DNA from: Bin5 sp965242905
GTDB lineage: Bacteria; Chloroflexota; Anaerolineae; Caldilineales; Caldilineaceae
DNA: 64,000 bases
NCBI GenBank assembly: GCA_965242905.1
Contig: CBDETM010000002.1
Span: 5,208,001-5,272,000 of the forward strand
Direction: 5' to 3'
The position numbers were made by a program, and so were the translations under genes. Below the pieces are notes generated by a model. The model had not been told where the DNA came from. It ran no database searches and worked only from the letters and a program-made list of their open reading frames with translations. Positions within the stretch are counted from its first letter, which is position 1; the number at the start of each line of letters is the position of its first letter. This document shows, piece after piece, positions 44,517 through 53,927 of this stretch.

Positions 44517-45839
44517 ATGTTAAGAACATTGGGCCGGGTCGTGCCCATACTCCTGCTGATCGGCTTGATTGCGACAGGGGTCGTTTTCATTCGCAGTGGG
44601 TTACTAACGACAGATTTGGCCGCGAGAGAGTGGCTTGCCTCTGCCACCGGGGCACAGCCGAACGCCGTCGAGTCGCAGGTCAGCATTCCCACATATTTCG
44701 GCTCTCTGGAGGTTACGAAATCGCGTTCAGTAACTCCGGGCGTGGGTGGGGAAGTCCTGGAAGTGTTCGTCGAAGTGGGCGACCTGGTAGAGGCGGGGCA
44801 GGAGCTGTTCCGGTTGGATTCGACGCAACTTGACTGGGCGGTTCAGCGGGCAGAGATTGCGCTGGAGCTGGCTCGGATTGCGTTGTTGGAGATCGACGAG
44901 CAGTCTTCGGAGGGCGATCTTGCGGTTGCTCGGGCCAATCTGGAGGTGGCGAAGACCAATCTTGACAAGCTGGCGTTTGGCGGCGTGACGGAAGACGAGC
45001 TGGCCGCAACGCGGGCGAGCGCCGCGGCCGCGTGGGCGCGATACAATGAGCTTCTTGCGGGCCCGACGGAAGCCCGCCTGCAGCAGTTGAGGGCAAGCCT
45101 GGAAAGGGCGGAGCTGGCTGTAACGCAGGCGCAGCGGGCATACAACGAGGTGGCCTGGCGAGGCGACGTCGGGCGAACGCCGCAGGCAGCGAATTTGCAG
45201 CGGGTCACGATCGACCTGAATGTGGCGCAGGCGTCTTACAATGAGGCGACGCAGCCGGCGCGAGCTTCGGAAGTACAGAGCGCCCTGGCGGCGGCTCATC
45301 GGGCCCAACATGCGTTGAACGAACTCGAGGAAGGCATTTCGGAGGTGGATCTGGCAGTAGGCAGGGCGAGGGTTGCGGCAGCGGAGGCTACGATTCTGAG
45401 GATAGAGGAATTGTCGACCAGCCAGAAGTCAGCCGAACTGCGGGTGAGCCAGGCGCTCGTCAACCTGGAGGAGTCGCAACAGCGTTTGGACAAGGCCATT
45501 ATTCGGGCGCCGATGACGGGGGTAGTTCTTGCCCTCAATGCCGAGGAGGGCCAGGTAATTGGCGCGTCTTCACTTGCAGCCGAAATAGGCGATCCATCGG
45601 CGCTGGAGCTGGTGGTGGGGATTCCTCAGGACCAGGTGCTGACGATGTCGGTCGGGGATCCGGTGCGAATAACCCGGTTCGGCAGCGATGACATTTCCGT
45701 TCTTTCGACGATTTCCAAGATTTCTCCGATCAGCTTGCCCGGCAAAGGGAACTCGACCTTTCCCGTTACGATTCGGTTGCCGGAAGACGGCACCGCGCAG
45801 TTTAATCCTGGAATTTTCGTTTCGGCGACCTTTGAGTAA
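44517..45839 (+). CDS. HlyD/MFP-type membrane fusion adaptor
   Basis: This is a 440-residue periplasmic adaptor. One N-terminal helix (about 8-28) anchors it. The barrel-sandwich half VTPGVGGEVLEVFVEVGDLV lies near 70-90, a long Ala/Glu/Arg coiled-coil hairpin spans about 100-320, and the returning half IRAPMTGVVLALNAEEG follows. A beta-barrel domain ends the protein. AGAGGAGG precedes ATG 44517; the frame is open upstream to 44346 without a ribosome site. Adaptors work with MacB-type ABC or RND exporters. None is adjacent, so it may serve a distant exporter such as the large FtsX permease pair at 21.2-26.1 kb. That link is speculative. Confidence 0.88.
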   Translation: MLRTLGRVVPILLLIGLIATGVVFIRSGLLTTDLAAREWLASATGAQPNAVESQVSIPTYFGSLEVTKSRSVTPGVGGEVLEVFVEVGDLVEAGQELFRLDSTQLDWAVQRAEIALELARIALLEIDEQSSEGDLAVARANLEVAKTNLDKLAFGGVTEDELAATRASAAAAWARYNELLAGPTEARLQQLRASLERAELAVTQAQRAYNEVAWRGDVGRTPQAANLQRVTIDLNVAQASYNEATQPARASEVQSALAAAHRAQHALNELEEGISEVDLAVGRARVAAAEATILRIEELSTSQKSAELRVSQALVNLEESQQRLDKAIIRAPMTGVVLALNAEEGQVIGASSLAAEIGDPSALELVVGIPQDQVLTMSVGDPVRITRFGSDDISVLSTISKISPISLPGKGNSTFPVTIRLPEDGTAQFNPGIFVSATFE

Positions 45840-46076
45840 TCCTCTGGCTGGGCGAGTATTTACTTTCCAGGCTTAATGCTGGGTACGTGGGCTTCCGCGC
45901 CGTGTGCAGCCCGGTTGCGGAAGTCCGTGAAGATGAAAACTCAGGTAGGAACCGAGTGGTGACGACAGGGCGTCAAAGAGGACGCACCGGTTGCCAAGGT
46001 TCCATTGGTTAACGGCACTACGTCAACTGCATTCAAAGGGGAGCGCAATGACGAACCACATTCGAGTGCTGGAGAT

Positions 46077-47345
46077 ATGACGATGATGATTCGACTCGTT
46101 TTGGGCTTCGGAGCGCTAATATATCTTGCGATAATCCAGCCTGGACCGGCTCAAAGCGGACGACTTGAAGATCAGTTAGCCCAGTCCACACCATTTACCC
46201 CAACAGTCCTCGCGGTTGTACGCAATCAAGGCAGTACGCTCTACGACAGGCCGAACGGTGAGCCTCAGCAGGAGCTAGTGGGTGGTTCTCTTGTCACGGC
46301 GCGGTTGCGTTCTACTGACCTGCTCTGGGTATTGGTTCAGACACGTGACCAGACTGAAGGTTGGGTAGAGGTAAGGACACTGCTGGCCGCTGGGTTGGGC
46401 CGGCTTCCGGTGGAGGTTCCTACACCGACGCCCACGTTGACGCCATCGCCTACTGTTCCGCCAACGCCGTCGCCATCGGCGACGCCGACTACGGAGGCGG
46501 TTCCGACTGAAGCGGTGGAGGCCACGGGGACGGCTACGAGCGAACCGGCTCCTGAGGACGTAATGGAGGCGACGCCAGAGGCTACGGGGACACCGGCGGC
46601 GATGGAAGAGGCTGCAGGCACGCCGGCGGCGATGGAAGAGGCGACGCCGCAGCCTACAGAAGAAGCCATGCCCGAGGCTACCTCTGAGGCGGGGACGCCG
46701 GAAGCAACTCCGACACCGTTCATGCCACCTGAAGGACCCACGGCACTCTCGCTGGCTCGAATTGGTGGTGCAGTCCTATGGGATGGCGAGGACGGGTCCT
46801 TTGTGGAACATTTCAAGGCCGGTTCGCGGTTGACTGCGGCTTTCAGAACGGACAGTAGCAGTTGGTACTATGTCTATCACGATGATGGGGCTCACGGTTG
46901 GGTTTCGGCAGATGAGCTGTTGGTCGTGAGCGGGCAGATCCTGACTGTCAAGGAGTTTACGATTCCCTTAGAGGAAGTGATACCTGTTGAAGAAGAGGAG
47001 GTTGCACCGGGCGCGGAGACCCCAACGCCCACGCCTACACCTGCCGGGCCCCCAGAAAGGGTCACGGTAACGGTCATTGATTTCGGTCTGCGGTTGAACG
47101 TGCGCGCCGGTCCAAGTACCGATTACGACATCGTGGCCAAGGCGGTGGCTGGTGTAACCTTTAACGGGATAGGACGAACGGAGGCAGGAGACTGGGTGCA
47201 GGTGGCGATTGCCGATCTTCCCAGCGGGTATGGTTGGGTGTCGGCCACTTACGTGACGACCACGGGGCCGTTTGAGGCGTTGCCTGTGGTGGAAGCGATG
47301 GAGATGGATTCGGAGGCTGAGACGGAAATGGAGAGCGACGGATGA
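46077..47345 (+). CDS. Exported SH3b (bacterial SH3) protein
   Basis: This is a 422-residue protein with an N-terminal hydrophobic signal (MIRLVLGFGALIYLAII). Three SH3b-like modules follow: about residues 40-105 (VVRNQGSTLYDRPNG), 225-290 (GAVLWDGEDG, with HGWVSADELL) and 320-390 (GLRLNVRAGPSTDYDIV). They are separated by a Thr-Pro/Ala-Glu linker in which GTPAAMEEA is repeated. The third module has the classic LNVRAGPS consensus. ATG 46077, 46083 and 46086 are all possible; GGAG lies just upstream. Such proteins bind cell-wall or surface ligands. Glu-rich ends suggest a cell-surface location. The ligand is unknown. Confidence 0.8.
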   Translation: MTMMIRLVLGFGALIYLAIIQPGPAQSGRLEDQLAQSTPFTPTVLAVVRNQGSTLYDRPNGEPQQELVGGSLVTARLRSTDLLWVLVQTRDQTEGWVEVRTLLAAGLGRLPVEVPTPTPTLTPSPTVPPTPSPSATPTTEAVPTEAVEATGTATSEPAPEDVMEATPEATGTPAAMEEAAGTPAAMEEATPQPTEEAMPEATSEAGTPEATPTPFMPPEGPTALSLARIGGAVLWDGEDGSFVEHFKAGSRLTAAFRTDSSSWYYVYHDDGAHGWVSADELLVVSGQILTVKEFTIPLEEVIPVEEEEVAPGAETPTPTPTPAGPPERVTVTVIDFGLRLNVRAGPSTDYDIVAKAVAGVTFNGIGRTEAGDWVQVAIADLPSGYGWVSATYVTTTGPFEALPVVEAMEMDSEAETEMESDG

Positions 47346-47868
47346 GTTGGTGAAGGTGAAAAGCCTTGGCCCGGATTCTTGCCGGCTAACCTTCTGACCA
47401 CAGTTTACGAATCCTGTTTGCGCTGTCAGGCGGAAAAGGATCAACGAAGTGTGAGCGATTCTGAACATGACCGAGGTCGTGGGCAGAATCGCTTTTTTGC
47501 TGGCGAACCAGTTTGAGGGCAGCCGACTCTTGCTTGCACTTGTGTGGTCTTTCTACATGCGGCCCTGCTGGTCCCTTCATCTCTTGCCGGTCAGGCGGAG
47601 GGAAGTGCCGGACCATCTTTTGCAGTGTTTTTCGAGGGACAGATGCAGGCGAGTTAGAAGTCTCCAACTCTGAATCAGACGGCGGCATTTTGCCACAAGG
47701 TGCGCACGTGCGGATTGGTTTGTAGTGTACTTTGGGGAAGTCATTCCACGTGCACTTGAGAATTGAGGCCGTATGTGCCGGCCTGTTCTTGATGGCAACT
47801 GACTTCATAGTGGAAGGCAAGGTATGGTGGAAAATCAAGTCGCCAAAAATACACTACTTTTACGACGA
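47346..47868. other. Intergenic stretch without a supported gene
   Basis: Short frames exist on both strands, including a 150-codon minus frame (47,386-47,838), but none has family motifs, a ribosome site or normal codon bias. The sequence may be a decayed remnant. Nothing further can be supported. Confidence 0.4.
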
Positions 47869-47897
47869 TTGACACAGCCAATGCGTTCTTGTATAGT
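47869..47897 (+). promoter_or_regulatory. Strong sigma70-type promoter for sugar ABC importer
   Basis: TTGACA (47,869-47,874), a 17-base spacer and TATAGT (47,892-47,897) lie about 130 bp upstream of ATG 48,028. This is the best consensus match in the window and leaves a long 5' leader. Confidence 0.7.
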
Positions 47898-48027
47898 TCA
47901 GTCCCCGCATCAGGGCGGTTGGGAGGATGAACGTTGCTGCGATTTGTGACGCATTCCATTCACTGTGCCTTGCTTTCTTTACTCCAACCTTGCAGAGGTT
48001 TTTGAGTAGAAAAGGAGAGTGGTCGAA

Positions 48028-49815
48028 ATGCCGAACGGTACACCTTTTTCGAGACGTCATTTTCTGAAGTTGAGCGGAACTGCCGGCGCGACTGCAATGC
48101 TCGCTGCCTGTGGGCCGGGCGGCGCACCGGAAGCGTCATCCGGCGCAGAGGAAGCGGCCGCGGACATGCCGCAGGCGGCAACCCAGTCAATCGAGGAGCT
48201 GCTTGGCGCGGACATGCCGGGAAGCCCGAATAATGCCAGGGGCTGGACCACTGTTCTGCCCGATTTGCCGGAGGGACTGCCGCCCGCACCGGGGCAGGAA
48301 CCGATTGAGATTTCGACGACGCGGCGGGTGGACGCCCAGACGAAGTTTGGCGAAGGCGACTCATTGGAGAACAATCCCTGGTCGCGCATGATTGAGAAGC
48401 TATTTGGCGTCAAGCTCACGGTTGCCTGGTCCTGGTCGAGCGGCGACGAGGCAACGACAAAGTACAACCTGGCCATGGCAAGCGGCGATATGCCGGACTA
48501 TCTGGAAACTGTGCCTTCCACTATCTTCGTGAAGATGGTAGAGGCAAATCTGCTTGAGGACATAACCGATGCATACACAATGTATGCCAGCCAGCGGTGG
48601 CAGGACACGTGGGCTGAGTATGGTGAGCTTCCGTGGATCTTCACAACGGTAGAGGGTCGAAAGTACGGTTTGCCGCGAGTAGAGGACCTTGCACACAACG
48701 ACAATATCCTCTGGTACCGGCAGGACTGGTTTGACGCGCTCAGCCTGGATGTTCCGCAGACGCTTGAAGAGTTGCATGACACGGCGGTGGCCATTGTAGA
48801 GGCTGACATAGGCAAGGGAGCGCCGGGAACGACGATCGGGTTGCTTGCGAACAAGAGTTTTTCTGCGACCTGGTTTGGCAGCATCGATCCAATCTGGGCA
48901 CCCCACGGGGTTGTTCCGAATCACTGGACAGAGGTGGGAGGCGAACTGGTCTTTGACGCGGTTCGCGAGGAGATGCAGGAGCCGCTGGCGCTATTGAACC
49001 AATGGTACCAAGACGGCATTTTCCGCGAGGACTTCTTCACGATAAACACTTCCGACTCGATCCAGGATGTGGCCGCGAGTCAGTGCGGCATTCATTACAC
49101 GCCATCCTGGGGCGCGTGGCTGGACACGGTGCGAAACGATCCGGAGACAGTCTGGGCATTTGCCGACAATCCTGCCGGCCCGGATGGTGTCAGAGCACGG
49201 CACACCGAGAACAACTTCCGCAGCAGCCCCTTCTGTTTCCGGAAAGGGATGGAGCACGTCGATCAGATCTTCAAGATTACGAACTTCATGCACGAATTGA
49301 CGGAGGACTACGACCGGCGCTTCCACGGTTGGGAGAGCCACAACTATGAATGGCTGGAGGATGGTTCGGTCGCGGCTACGGGAATCAGTTGGTCCCCCTG
49401 GGCTATTGGGCCGATAGGAACGCGCGGAAGCGGGATGATCGATCCCCGTCACGTAGCCAACCTGATAGACTATCAGCTTGAGGAATGGGGAAAGATTCCG
49501 GCTGAGGAACGGGACGCTTACCAGACGCTCTCGCTTGAAGATCCCACCGGCGTGAGAATACTGGGCAAACAGTCACGCCTCTTCATTCTGGAGACGGCAG
49601 AACAGGGCAAGATTACGGAATACCAGAGTCTGCCTACACCGACCATGATCGAACGGGGCAGTGACCTGAGTAAGTTGGTAGAGGAAAACGTGCTCGGCAT
49701 GATTATCGGAGAGAAGCCTCTCAGCGCTTTCGACGATTTTGTCGAGCAGTGGACAAACCTTGGCGGCGACCTGGTTACGCAGGAAGTGAACGAGTGGTGG
49801 GCCGCAAGGTCGTAA
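48028..49815 (+). CDS. ABC sugar-importer substrate-binding lipoprotein, family 1
   Basis: This is a 595-residue extracellular solute-binding protein of family 1 (LplA/YtcQ type). The N-terminus has a twin-arginine motif SRRHFLKLSG (8-17) and a lipobox LAAC with Cys 28, so it is Tat-exported and lipid-anchored. The mature part has the IEKLFGVKLTVAWSW and SFSATWFGSIDPIW segments typical of the longer YtcQ-like proteins. AAGGAGAG precedes ATG 48028. It heads an operon with two permeases of the LplB and YtcP type. The adjoining GH4 glycosidase and dehydratases point to an oligosaccharide or uronide ligand. The ATPase is not encoded in the window. Confidence 0.92.
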   Translation: MPNGTPFSRRHFLKLSGTAGATAMLAACGPGGAPEASSGAEEAAADMPQAATQSIEELLGADMPGSPNNARGWTTVLPDLPEGLPPAPGQEPIEISTTRRVDAQTKFGEGDSLENNPWSRMIEKLFGVKLTVAWSWSSGDEATTKYNLAMASGDMPDYLETVPSTIFVKMVEANLLEDITDAYTMYASQRWQDTWAEYGELPWIFTTVEGRKYGLPRVEDLAHNDNILWYRQDWFDALSLDVPQTLEELHDTAVAIVEADIGKGAPGTTIGLLANKSFSATWFGSIDPIWAPHGVVPNHWTEVGGELVFDAVREEMQEPLALLNQWYQDGIFREDFFTINTSDSIQDVAASQCGIHYTPSWGAWLDTVRNDPETVWAFADNPAGPDGVRARHTENNFRSSPFCFRKGMEHVDQIFKITNFMHELTEDYDRRFHGWESHNYEWLEDGSVAATGISWSPWAIGPIGTRGSGMIDPRHVANLIDYQLEEWGKIPAEERDAYQTLSLEDPTGVRILGKQSRLFILETAEQGKITEYQSLPTPTMIERGSDLSKLVEENVLGMIIGEKPLSAFDDFVEQWTNLGGDLVTQEVNEWWAARS

Positions 49816-49946
49816 GTCAGTACCCAGACTTTGCAGGGGGCAGGCGTGTTCTCGGGGAACCGGGGGCACACTGCCCTTCGCAGCGAAGTAGGGTGACAGT
49901 ACTCCGAACGGAAATGAAGTCCCAGTAGTATCCCCGGATTGACATT

Positions 49947-50900
49947 ATGGCAGTTGTCGAAGCGGAACACGGCACCGTTGCCGAAACGGCTGCAAAGCGA
50001 TTGCGAATCCGCAACTATTTAGGGAGATCATGGCCATTGTACGCCATGATGGTGCTCCCAGTCATTCAGCTTGCCCTCTTTCACTACTACCCCATGTACG
50101 GTGTAGTGATCGCATTTCAGGATTTCAACCCTGGCCTGGGATTCGGAGGTTCGCCCTGGGTTGGTCTGAAGCACTTCAGGTTTATCTTCTCCAATCCCGA
50201 CTTCAGTAACGTAGTCGCCAACTCTTTCATTATCGCGGTCGGCAAGATCACGACACTTCAGTTAATGGCAGTTACACTGGCATTGCTGCTCAACGAAATC
50301 CGGTCAATGATCTTCAAGCGTACGGTACAGACGGTGATCTATTTGCCGCATTTCCTCTCCTGGATTGTGCTAGGAGGCATTTTGCTGGATCTGCTGTCAA
50401 CGTCGGGAATGATCAACCGGGCCATTGAGTTTGTAGGTTTTGATCCGATTCTCTTTCTGGGCAGTAACGCATGGTTCCGTCCCATCATTGTGGTTACGAA
50501 TCTGTGGAAGGAGGCCGGGTGGGCAACGATAATCTACCTGGCCGCTCTGACGGGCATCGACCCGGTTCTGCATGAGGCGGCCGCAATTGACGGCGCTAAC
50601 CGCTGGCAGCGCATTCGCCACGTCAACATTCCCGGAATCCTCTCGATGGTCATACTGATCGCCTGCTTGAACCTGGGAAATGTTCTTCAAGCCGGCTTTG
50701 AGCAGGTGCTGACCTTATATAACCCGACGGTGTATGAAACCGGCGACATAATCGATACATACGTCTACCGTGCGGGACTCATCTCGGCGCGTTACAGTAT
50801 GGGCGCGGCGGTGGGTCTTTTCCAGTCGGCGATGGGCTTTGTCCTGATCGTGGTCGCCTACCGTCTGGCCAGCAGGTATGCGGGATATCGCATATTTTGA
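49947..50900 (+). CDS. Sugar ABC transporter permease, LplB type
   Basis: This is a 317-residue inner-membrane permease with about six helices. The cytoplasmic EAA loop reads EAAAIDGANRWQRIRHV (about 211-227), as in carbohydrate CUT1 importers. The N-terminal part has FHYYPMYGVVIAFQDFNPG, characteristic of the LplB/YteP group. It lies 131 bp after the binding-protein gene and 44 bp before the second permease. No clear Shine-Dalgarno sequence precedes ATG, so translation may depend on coupling. It forms the channel with the next gene product. Confidence 0.93.
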   Translation: MAVVEAEHGTVAETAAKRLRIRNYLGRSWPLYAMMVLPVIQLALFHYYPMYGVVIAFQDFNPGLGFGGSPWVGLKHFRFIFSNPDFSNVVANSFIIAVGKITTLQLMAVTLALLLNEIRSMIFKRTVQTVIYLPHFLSWIVLGGILLDLLSTSGMINRAIEFVGFDPILFLGSNAWFRPIIVVTNLWKEAGWATIIYLAALTGIDPVLHEAAAIDGANRWQRIRHVNIPGILSMVILIACLNLGNVLQAGFEQVLTLYNPTVYETGDIIDTYVYRAGLISARYSMGAAVGLFQSAMGFVLIVVAYRLASRYAGYRIF

Positions 50901-50944
50901 ACGCAGGGCGAATTGTGCAGCTGGCGACAGGCAATGAATAACCA

Positions 50945-51826
50945 ATGATACAAGAAAAGAGTTTCGCGAGCCGGATGTTTGATGTCGGAAATTACCTCTT
51001 CCTGTTTCTGTTCGGGCTCGCCTGCCTGTTTCCTATGATACACGTGATCGCTGTCTCGCTGAGCAACAGGGCGGCGTCCATGGGTGGGTTCGTTACGCTG
51101 TGGCCACTGGGTACAACCTTTCAGAACTATCTTGAAATCCTGGAGGCGGGACCGGTATACAGGGCATTCCTGGTCTCGGTCTCCCGCACAGTTCTGGGTA
51201 CGTCGATCAATATGGCCATGACGGTACTGGCCGCATATCCCCTTTCGAAGTCGTCGGAGGAGTTGAAGGGGCGTTCGGTTTTCATGTGGATCGTCCTGAT
51301 TGCAATGCTGTTCAACGGTGGGCTCATCCCCTGGTGGATGGTGATACGCAACCTGGGTCTGCTCAACAGCCTGTGGGCGCTGGTGCTGCCCGGGGCACTG
51401 CCAATCTGGAACGTGATCCTGCTGATGAACTTTTTCCGCGAGATCCCGAAGGAGCTGGAAGAGGCAGCGATTATCGATGGCGCTTCCTATTGGGGTACGC
51501 TCTGGTATGTCTTTCTCCCCCTTTCGGTGCCGGCTCTGGCGACGCTGACTCTGTTTGCCGCGGTTTTCCACTGGAATGCGTGGTTTGACGGGATGGTCTT
51601 GATAATGGACAACGCCAAGTACCCGATCATGACATTTCTGCGTACGGTGGTGGTCGACATGAATTTGCAGATATTGACAGTAAACATGGAAGATATCTAC
51701 AACCTGTCGGATCGGTCGATTCGGGCCGCCAATATCGTCGTCGCCACGGTGCCGATCCTGATCGTGTACCCGTTCCTGCAGCGGTACTTCATTCACGGTA
51801 TCCGTCTTGGTGCGGTAAAGGGATAG
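50945..51826 (+). CDS. Sugar ABC transporter permease, YtcP/LplC type
   Basis: This is a 293-residue permease, the partner of the LplB-type subunit. The EAA loop is EEAAIIDGASYWGTLWYV and the N-terminus has YLFLFLFGLACLFPMIHV. About six membrane helices are visible, and the end HGIRLGAVKG is typical of YtcP-like proteins. The pair needs a MsmX/MsmK-type shared ATPase encoded elsewhere. It ends before a 439-bp gap with tandem GC-rich repeats, then the GH4 gene, so the transporter may form its own transcript. Confidence 0.93.
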   Translation: MIQEKSFASRMFDVGNYLFLFLFGLACLFPMIHVIAVSLSNRAASMGGFVTLWPLGTTFQNYLEILEAGPVYRAFLVSVSRTVLGTSINMAMTVLAAYPLSKSSEELKGRSVFMWIVLIAMLFNGGLIPWWMVIRNLGLLNSLWALVLPGALPIWNVILLMNFFREIPKELEEAAIIDGASYWGTLWYVFLPLSVPALATLTLFAAVFHWNAWFDGMVLIMDNAKYPIMTFLRTVVVDMNLQILTVNMEDIYNLSDRSIRAANIVVATVPILIVYPFLQRYFIHGIRLGAVKG

Positions 51827-52030
51827 CCGGGGCCTTCCAGTAAACGTGACTTTGCCAGTTTCAATGAAGTGAGGAGCAAGCACTCCCGCCGGATATTCAA
51901 CTCTCGGTACATAGGTCGGACCCAGGATTCGTTGACGTTTAACCGGCCTGGAATTTGCGAGCTCATCAGGTTGTCAGTCCATGAGGGACACAGAGATTCG
52001 CGAAGCGTCCTGGAGTATGCTGCACTCACG

Positions 52031-52203
52031 AGGGCACCCACAAGGGGTGCCCCTACCGGGGGGCGTTCGGCGTGGTGACGCCTCTCATGGGATGCGGGGT
52101 TGGGCACCCACAAGGGGTGCCCCTACGGGGGGCGTTCGGCGTGGTGACGCCTCTCATGGGAGGCGGAGTTGGGCACCCACAAGGGGTGCCCCTACGGGGG
52201 GAC
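52031..52203 (+). repeat. Three tandem ~70-bp GC-rich repeats
   Basis: Three copies start near 52,033, 52,103 and 52,172 (periods 70 and 69). Each has GGCACCCACAAGGGGTGCCC, CTACGGGGGG and a GGCGTTCGGCGTGGTGACGC spacer. The hairpin arms are perfect in all three. Single copies occur at 1-120 and 19,656. They fill most of the 51,827-52,265 gap; no gene is seen there. Confidence 0.8.
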
Positions 52204-52265
52204 GCTTGGTTGGAAGGAAGTGTCAACAGCCCTAGTACAGTTCATCCAGAACAGGAGCTAAAGCA

Positions 52266-53753
52266 ATGGGAACAGCTGTCAAGATAGGTGTAATTGGCGC
52301 CGGGAGCGCGACGTTTTCTCTGGGGCTTGTCAAGGACCTGTGCCTGACGGAAAGTTTGAGCGGCAGCCACGTGACCTTTATGGACGTGGACGCAGAACGG
52401 CTGCAGATGATCCACAGGCTGGCCGAGCGCTATGCCGACGAACTTGGGGCGAACATTACTTTTGACCAGACTCTGGACCGGCGCGAGGCGATGCAGGACG
52501 CCGACTTTGTAATCAACACGGCCTCGGTCGTGACATACGACTCGGGCCTGGAGACGCGAGACCTCATCCAGGAGTTCGGCTACGACTGGGATGGACCGGG
52601 TTCGCTCGAGTATTCGTTCTACAATACTTCGTTCATATTGGACGTGGCGCGCGAGATTGAGAGGATCTGCCCGGACGCGTGGCTGATCCAGTCTGGAAAC
52701 CCGGTCTACGACGGCTGCACGGTTATCGGCCGCGAGACCGACGTGAAGGTTTGCGGACTGTGCCACGGCTATTACGGGTACCGGGACATCTGTGACATGC
52801 TGGAACTGGACCATACCAAGGTGAAGTGGCAGGCTCCAGGTCTGAATCACAATATCTGGCTGACGCAGTTTGAGTACGAGGGCAAAGACGCGTACCCGTT
52901 GATCGACGAATGGATCCAGAGCAGGGGAGAAGCGTACTGGGCGGAAACTGCGGCCAGCAGACCGTTGCCAGAGGGCAGGTCGGGCTGGTCCGGGGAATTG
53001 AGGCGTGCGTGGGAGATCGACCTTTCACGGGCGGCAGTGCATATGTACCGGCTGTATGGACTGATGCCGCTGGGTGACACGGTGTGGATGAAGTACATTG
53101 GTTGGTGGTATCACAAGGACTTTGACGCGAAGCGTTTCTGGTTTGGCGAGCCCTGGGGCGGTCAGCGTTCGCATCTGTCCTGGCCGATGTACGTTGACAA
53201 CCAGGCGCGGAAGGTGGAACAGATCGCCCGCCTCGCGCGGGATCCTGCGGCAAGCCTTGTGGAGAGCCTGGGCAAGAGCAAGACTATCGAGCAGCAGGTG
53301 CCTATCATCGATGCACTGGTGAACGACAATGAAGGGCATTTCCAGGTAAACGTGCCCAACCACGGGGCGCTGCCGGGTGTTCCGGATGACATTGCGGTGG
53401 AGATTCCCGCGGTTGTGAACAAGGACGGAATCCACCGGATACAGGTTGATCCGTTGCCGCAGAAGATCATGCTGACGCAGATCCTGCCTTTGGTTCTCTC
53501 GCTCGAGCGAACGCTGCTGGCTATTGAGACGGGGGATCGAGCGCTGCTTCTGTGGGAGTTGCTGGATGCAAACGAAACGCGCTCGTATGCGCAAGCAGAG
53601 GAGACGCTGGAGGCGATTCTGGGCCAGGGCTACAACCGAGAGATGGACGAGCATTTCCGATGGCCGACAGACTGGGATGCCAATGGTATCAGCAGGTCGC
53701 CGGTTCGGGATGATCCTGTGCTGCGGGCTGAGGGGGTGGCGGCGGCCGACTAG
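52266..53753 (+). CDS. GH4 family glycosidase (alpha-galactosidase/galacturonidase-like)
   Basis: This is a 495-residue NAD- and Mn-dependent glycoside hydrolase of family 4. The dinucleotide fold opens KIGVIGAGSATFSLG (6-20), with ligand D40 in FMDVD. Metal-binding C166 and H195 occur in CGLCHGYYG and GLNHNIW, spaced as in characterised GH4 enzymes, and substrate-contacting N145 lies in SGNP. AGGAG precedes ATG 52266. GH4 acts through oxidation at C3 and elimination, often on imported alpha-galactosides, glucuronides or galacturonides. The dehydratase and importer neighbours favour a uronic-acid-containing sugar. A hairpin terminator follows the gene. Confidence 0.9.
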   Translation: MGTAVKIGVIGAGSATFSLGLVKDLCLTESLSGSHVTFMDVDAERLQMIHRLAERYADELGANITFDQTLDRREAMQDADFVINTASVVTYDSGLETRDLIQEFGYDWDGPGSLEYSFYNTSFILDVAREIERICPDAWLIQSGNPVYDGCTVIGRETDVKVCGLCHGYYGYRDICDMLELDHTKVKWQAPGLNHNIWLTQFEYEGKDAYPLIDEWIQSRGEAYWAETAASRPLPEGRSGWSGELRRAWEIDLSRAAVHMYRLYGLMPLGDTVWMKYIGWWYHKDFDAKRFWFGEPWGGQRSHLSWPMYVDNQARKVEQIARLARDPAASLVESLGKSKTIEQQVPIIDALVNDNEGHFQVNVPNHGALPGVPDDIAVEIPAVVNKDGIHRIQVDPLPQKIMLTQILPLVLSLERTLLAIETGDRALLLWELLDANETRSYAQAEETLEAILGQGYNREMDEHFRWPTDWDANGISRSPVRDDPVLRAEGVAAAD

Positions 53754-53818
53754 GTAGAATCGCAGGAACCGGACGAAAACTCCTTTGTCATTGGATTAGA
53801 TCGGCGGTAAGGTACTAA

Positions 53819-53857
53819 GGGGGACAGCTCTTTGAGTCGGTAGAGCGTCCCCCTTAT
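53819..53857 (+). terminator. Intrinsic terminator after GH4 gene
   Basis: GGGGGAC and GTCCCCC arms, extended by GCTCT/AGAGC, enclose a short loop and are followed by TTATTT. It lies about 65 bp after the GH4 stop and before the dehydratase gene, so the two are probably separate transcripts or attenuated. Confidence 0.65.
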
Positions 53858-53927
53858 TTCTATTAAAGTACGAGAGGGATTTGGAGCGATTCACCAATTT
53901 CGTAAAGGCATCAAGCGGGGTAAAGAA

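Noticed and set aside
47386..47838. 150-codon minus-strand frame as a gene
   Set aside because: No recognisable motif, no ribosome site, and composition unlike neighbouring genes.
52031..52203. Three 70-bp repeats as a minimal CRISPR array
   Set aside because: The spacer portions are also repeated and the unit occurs singly elsewhere in the window.
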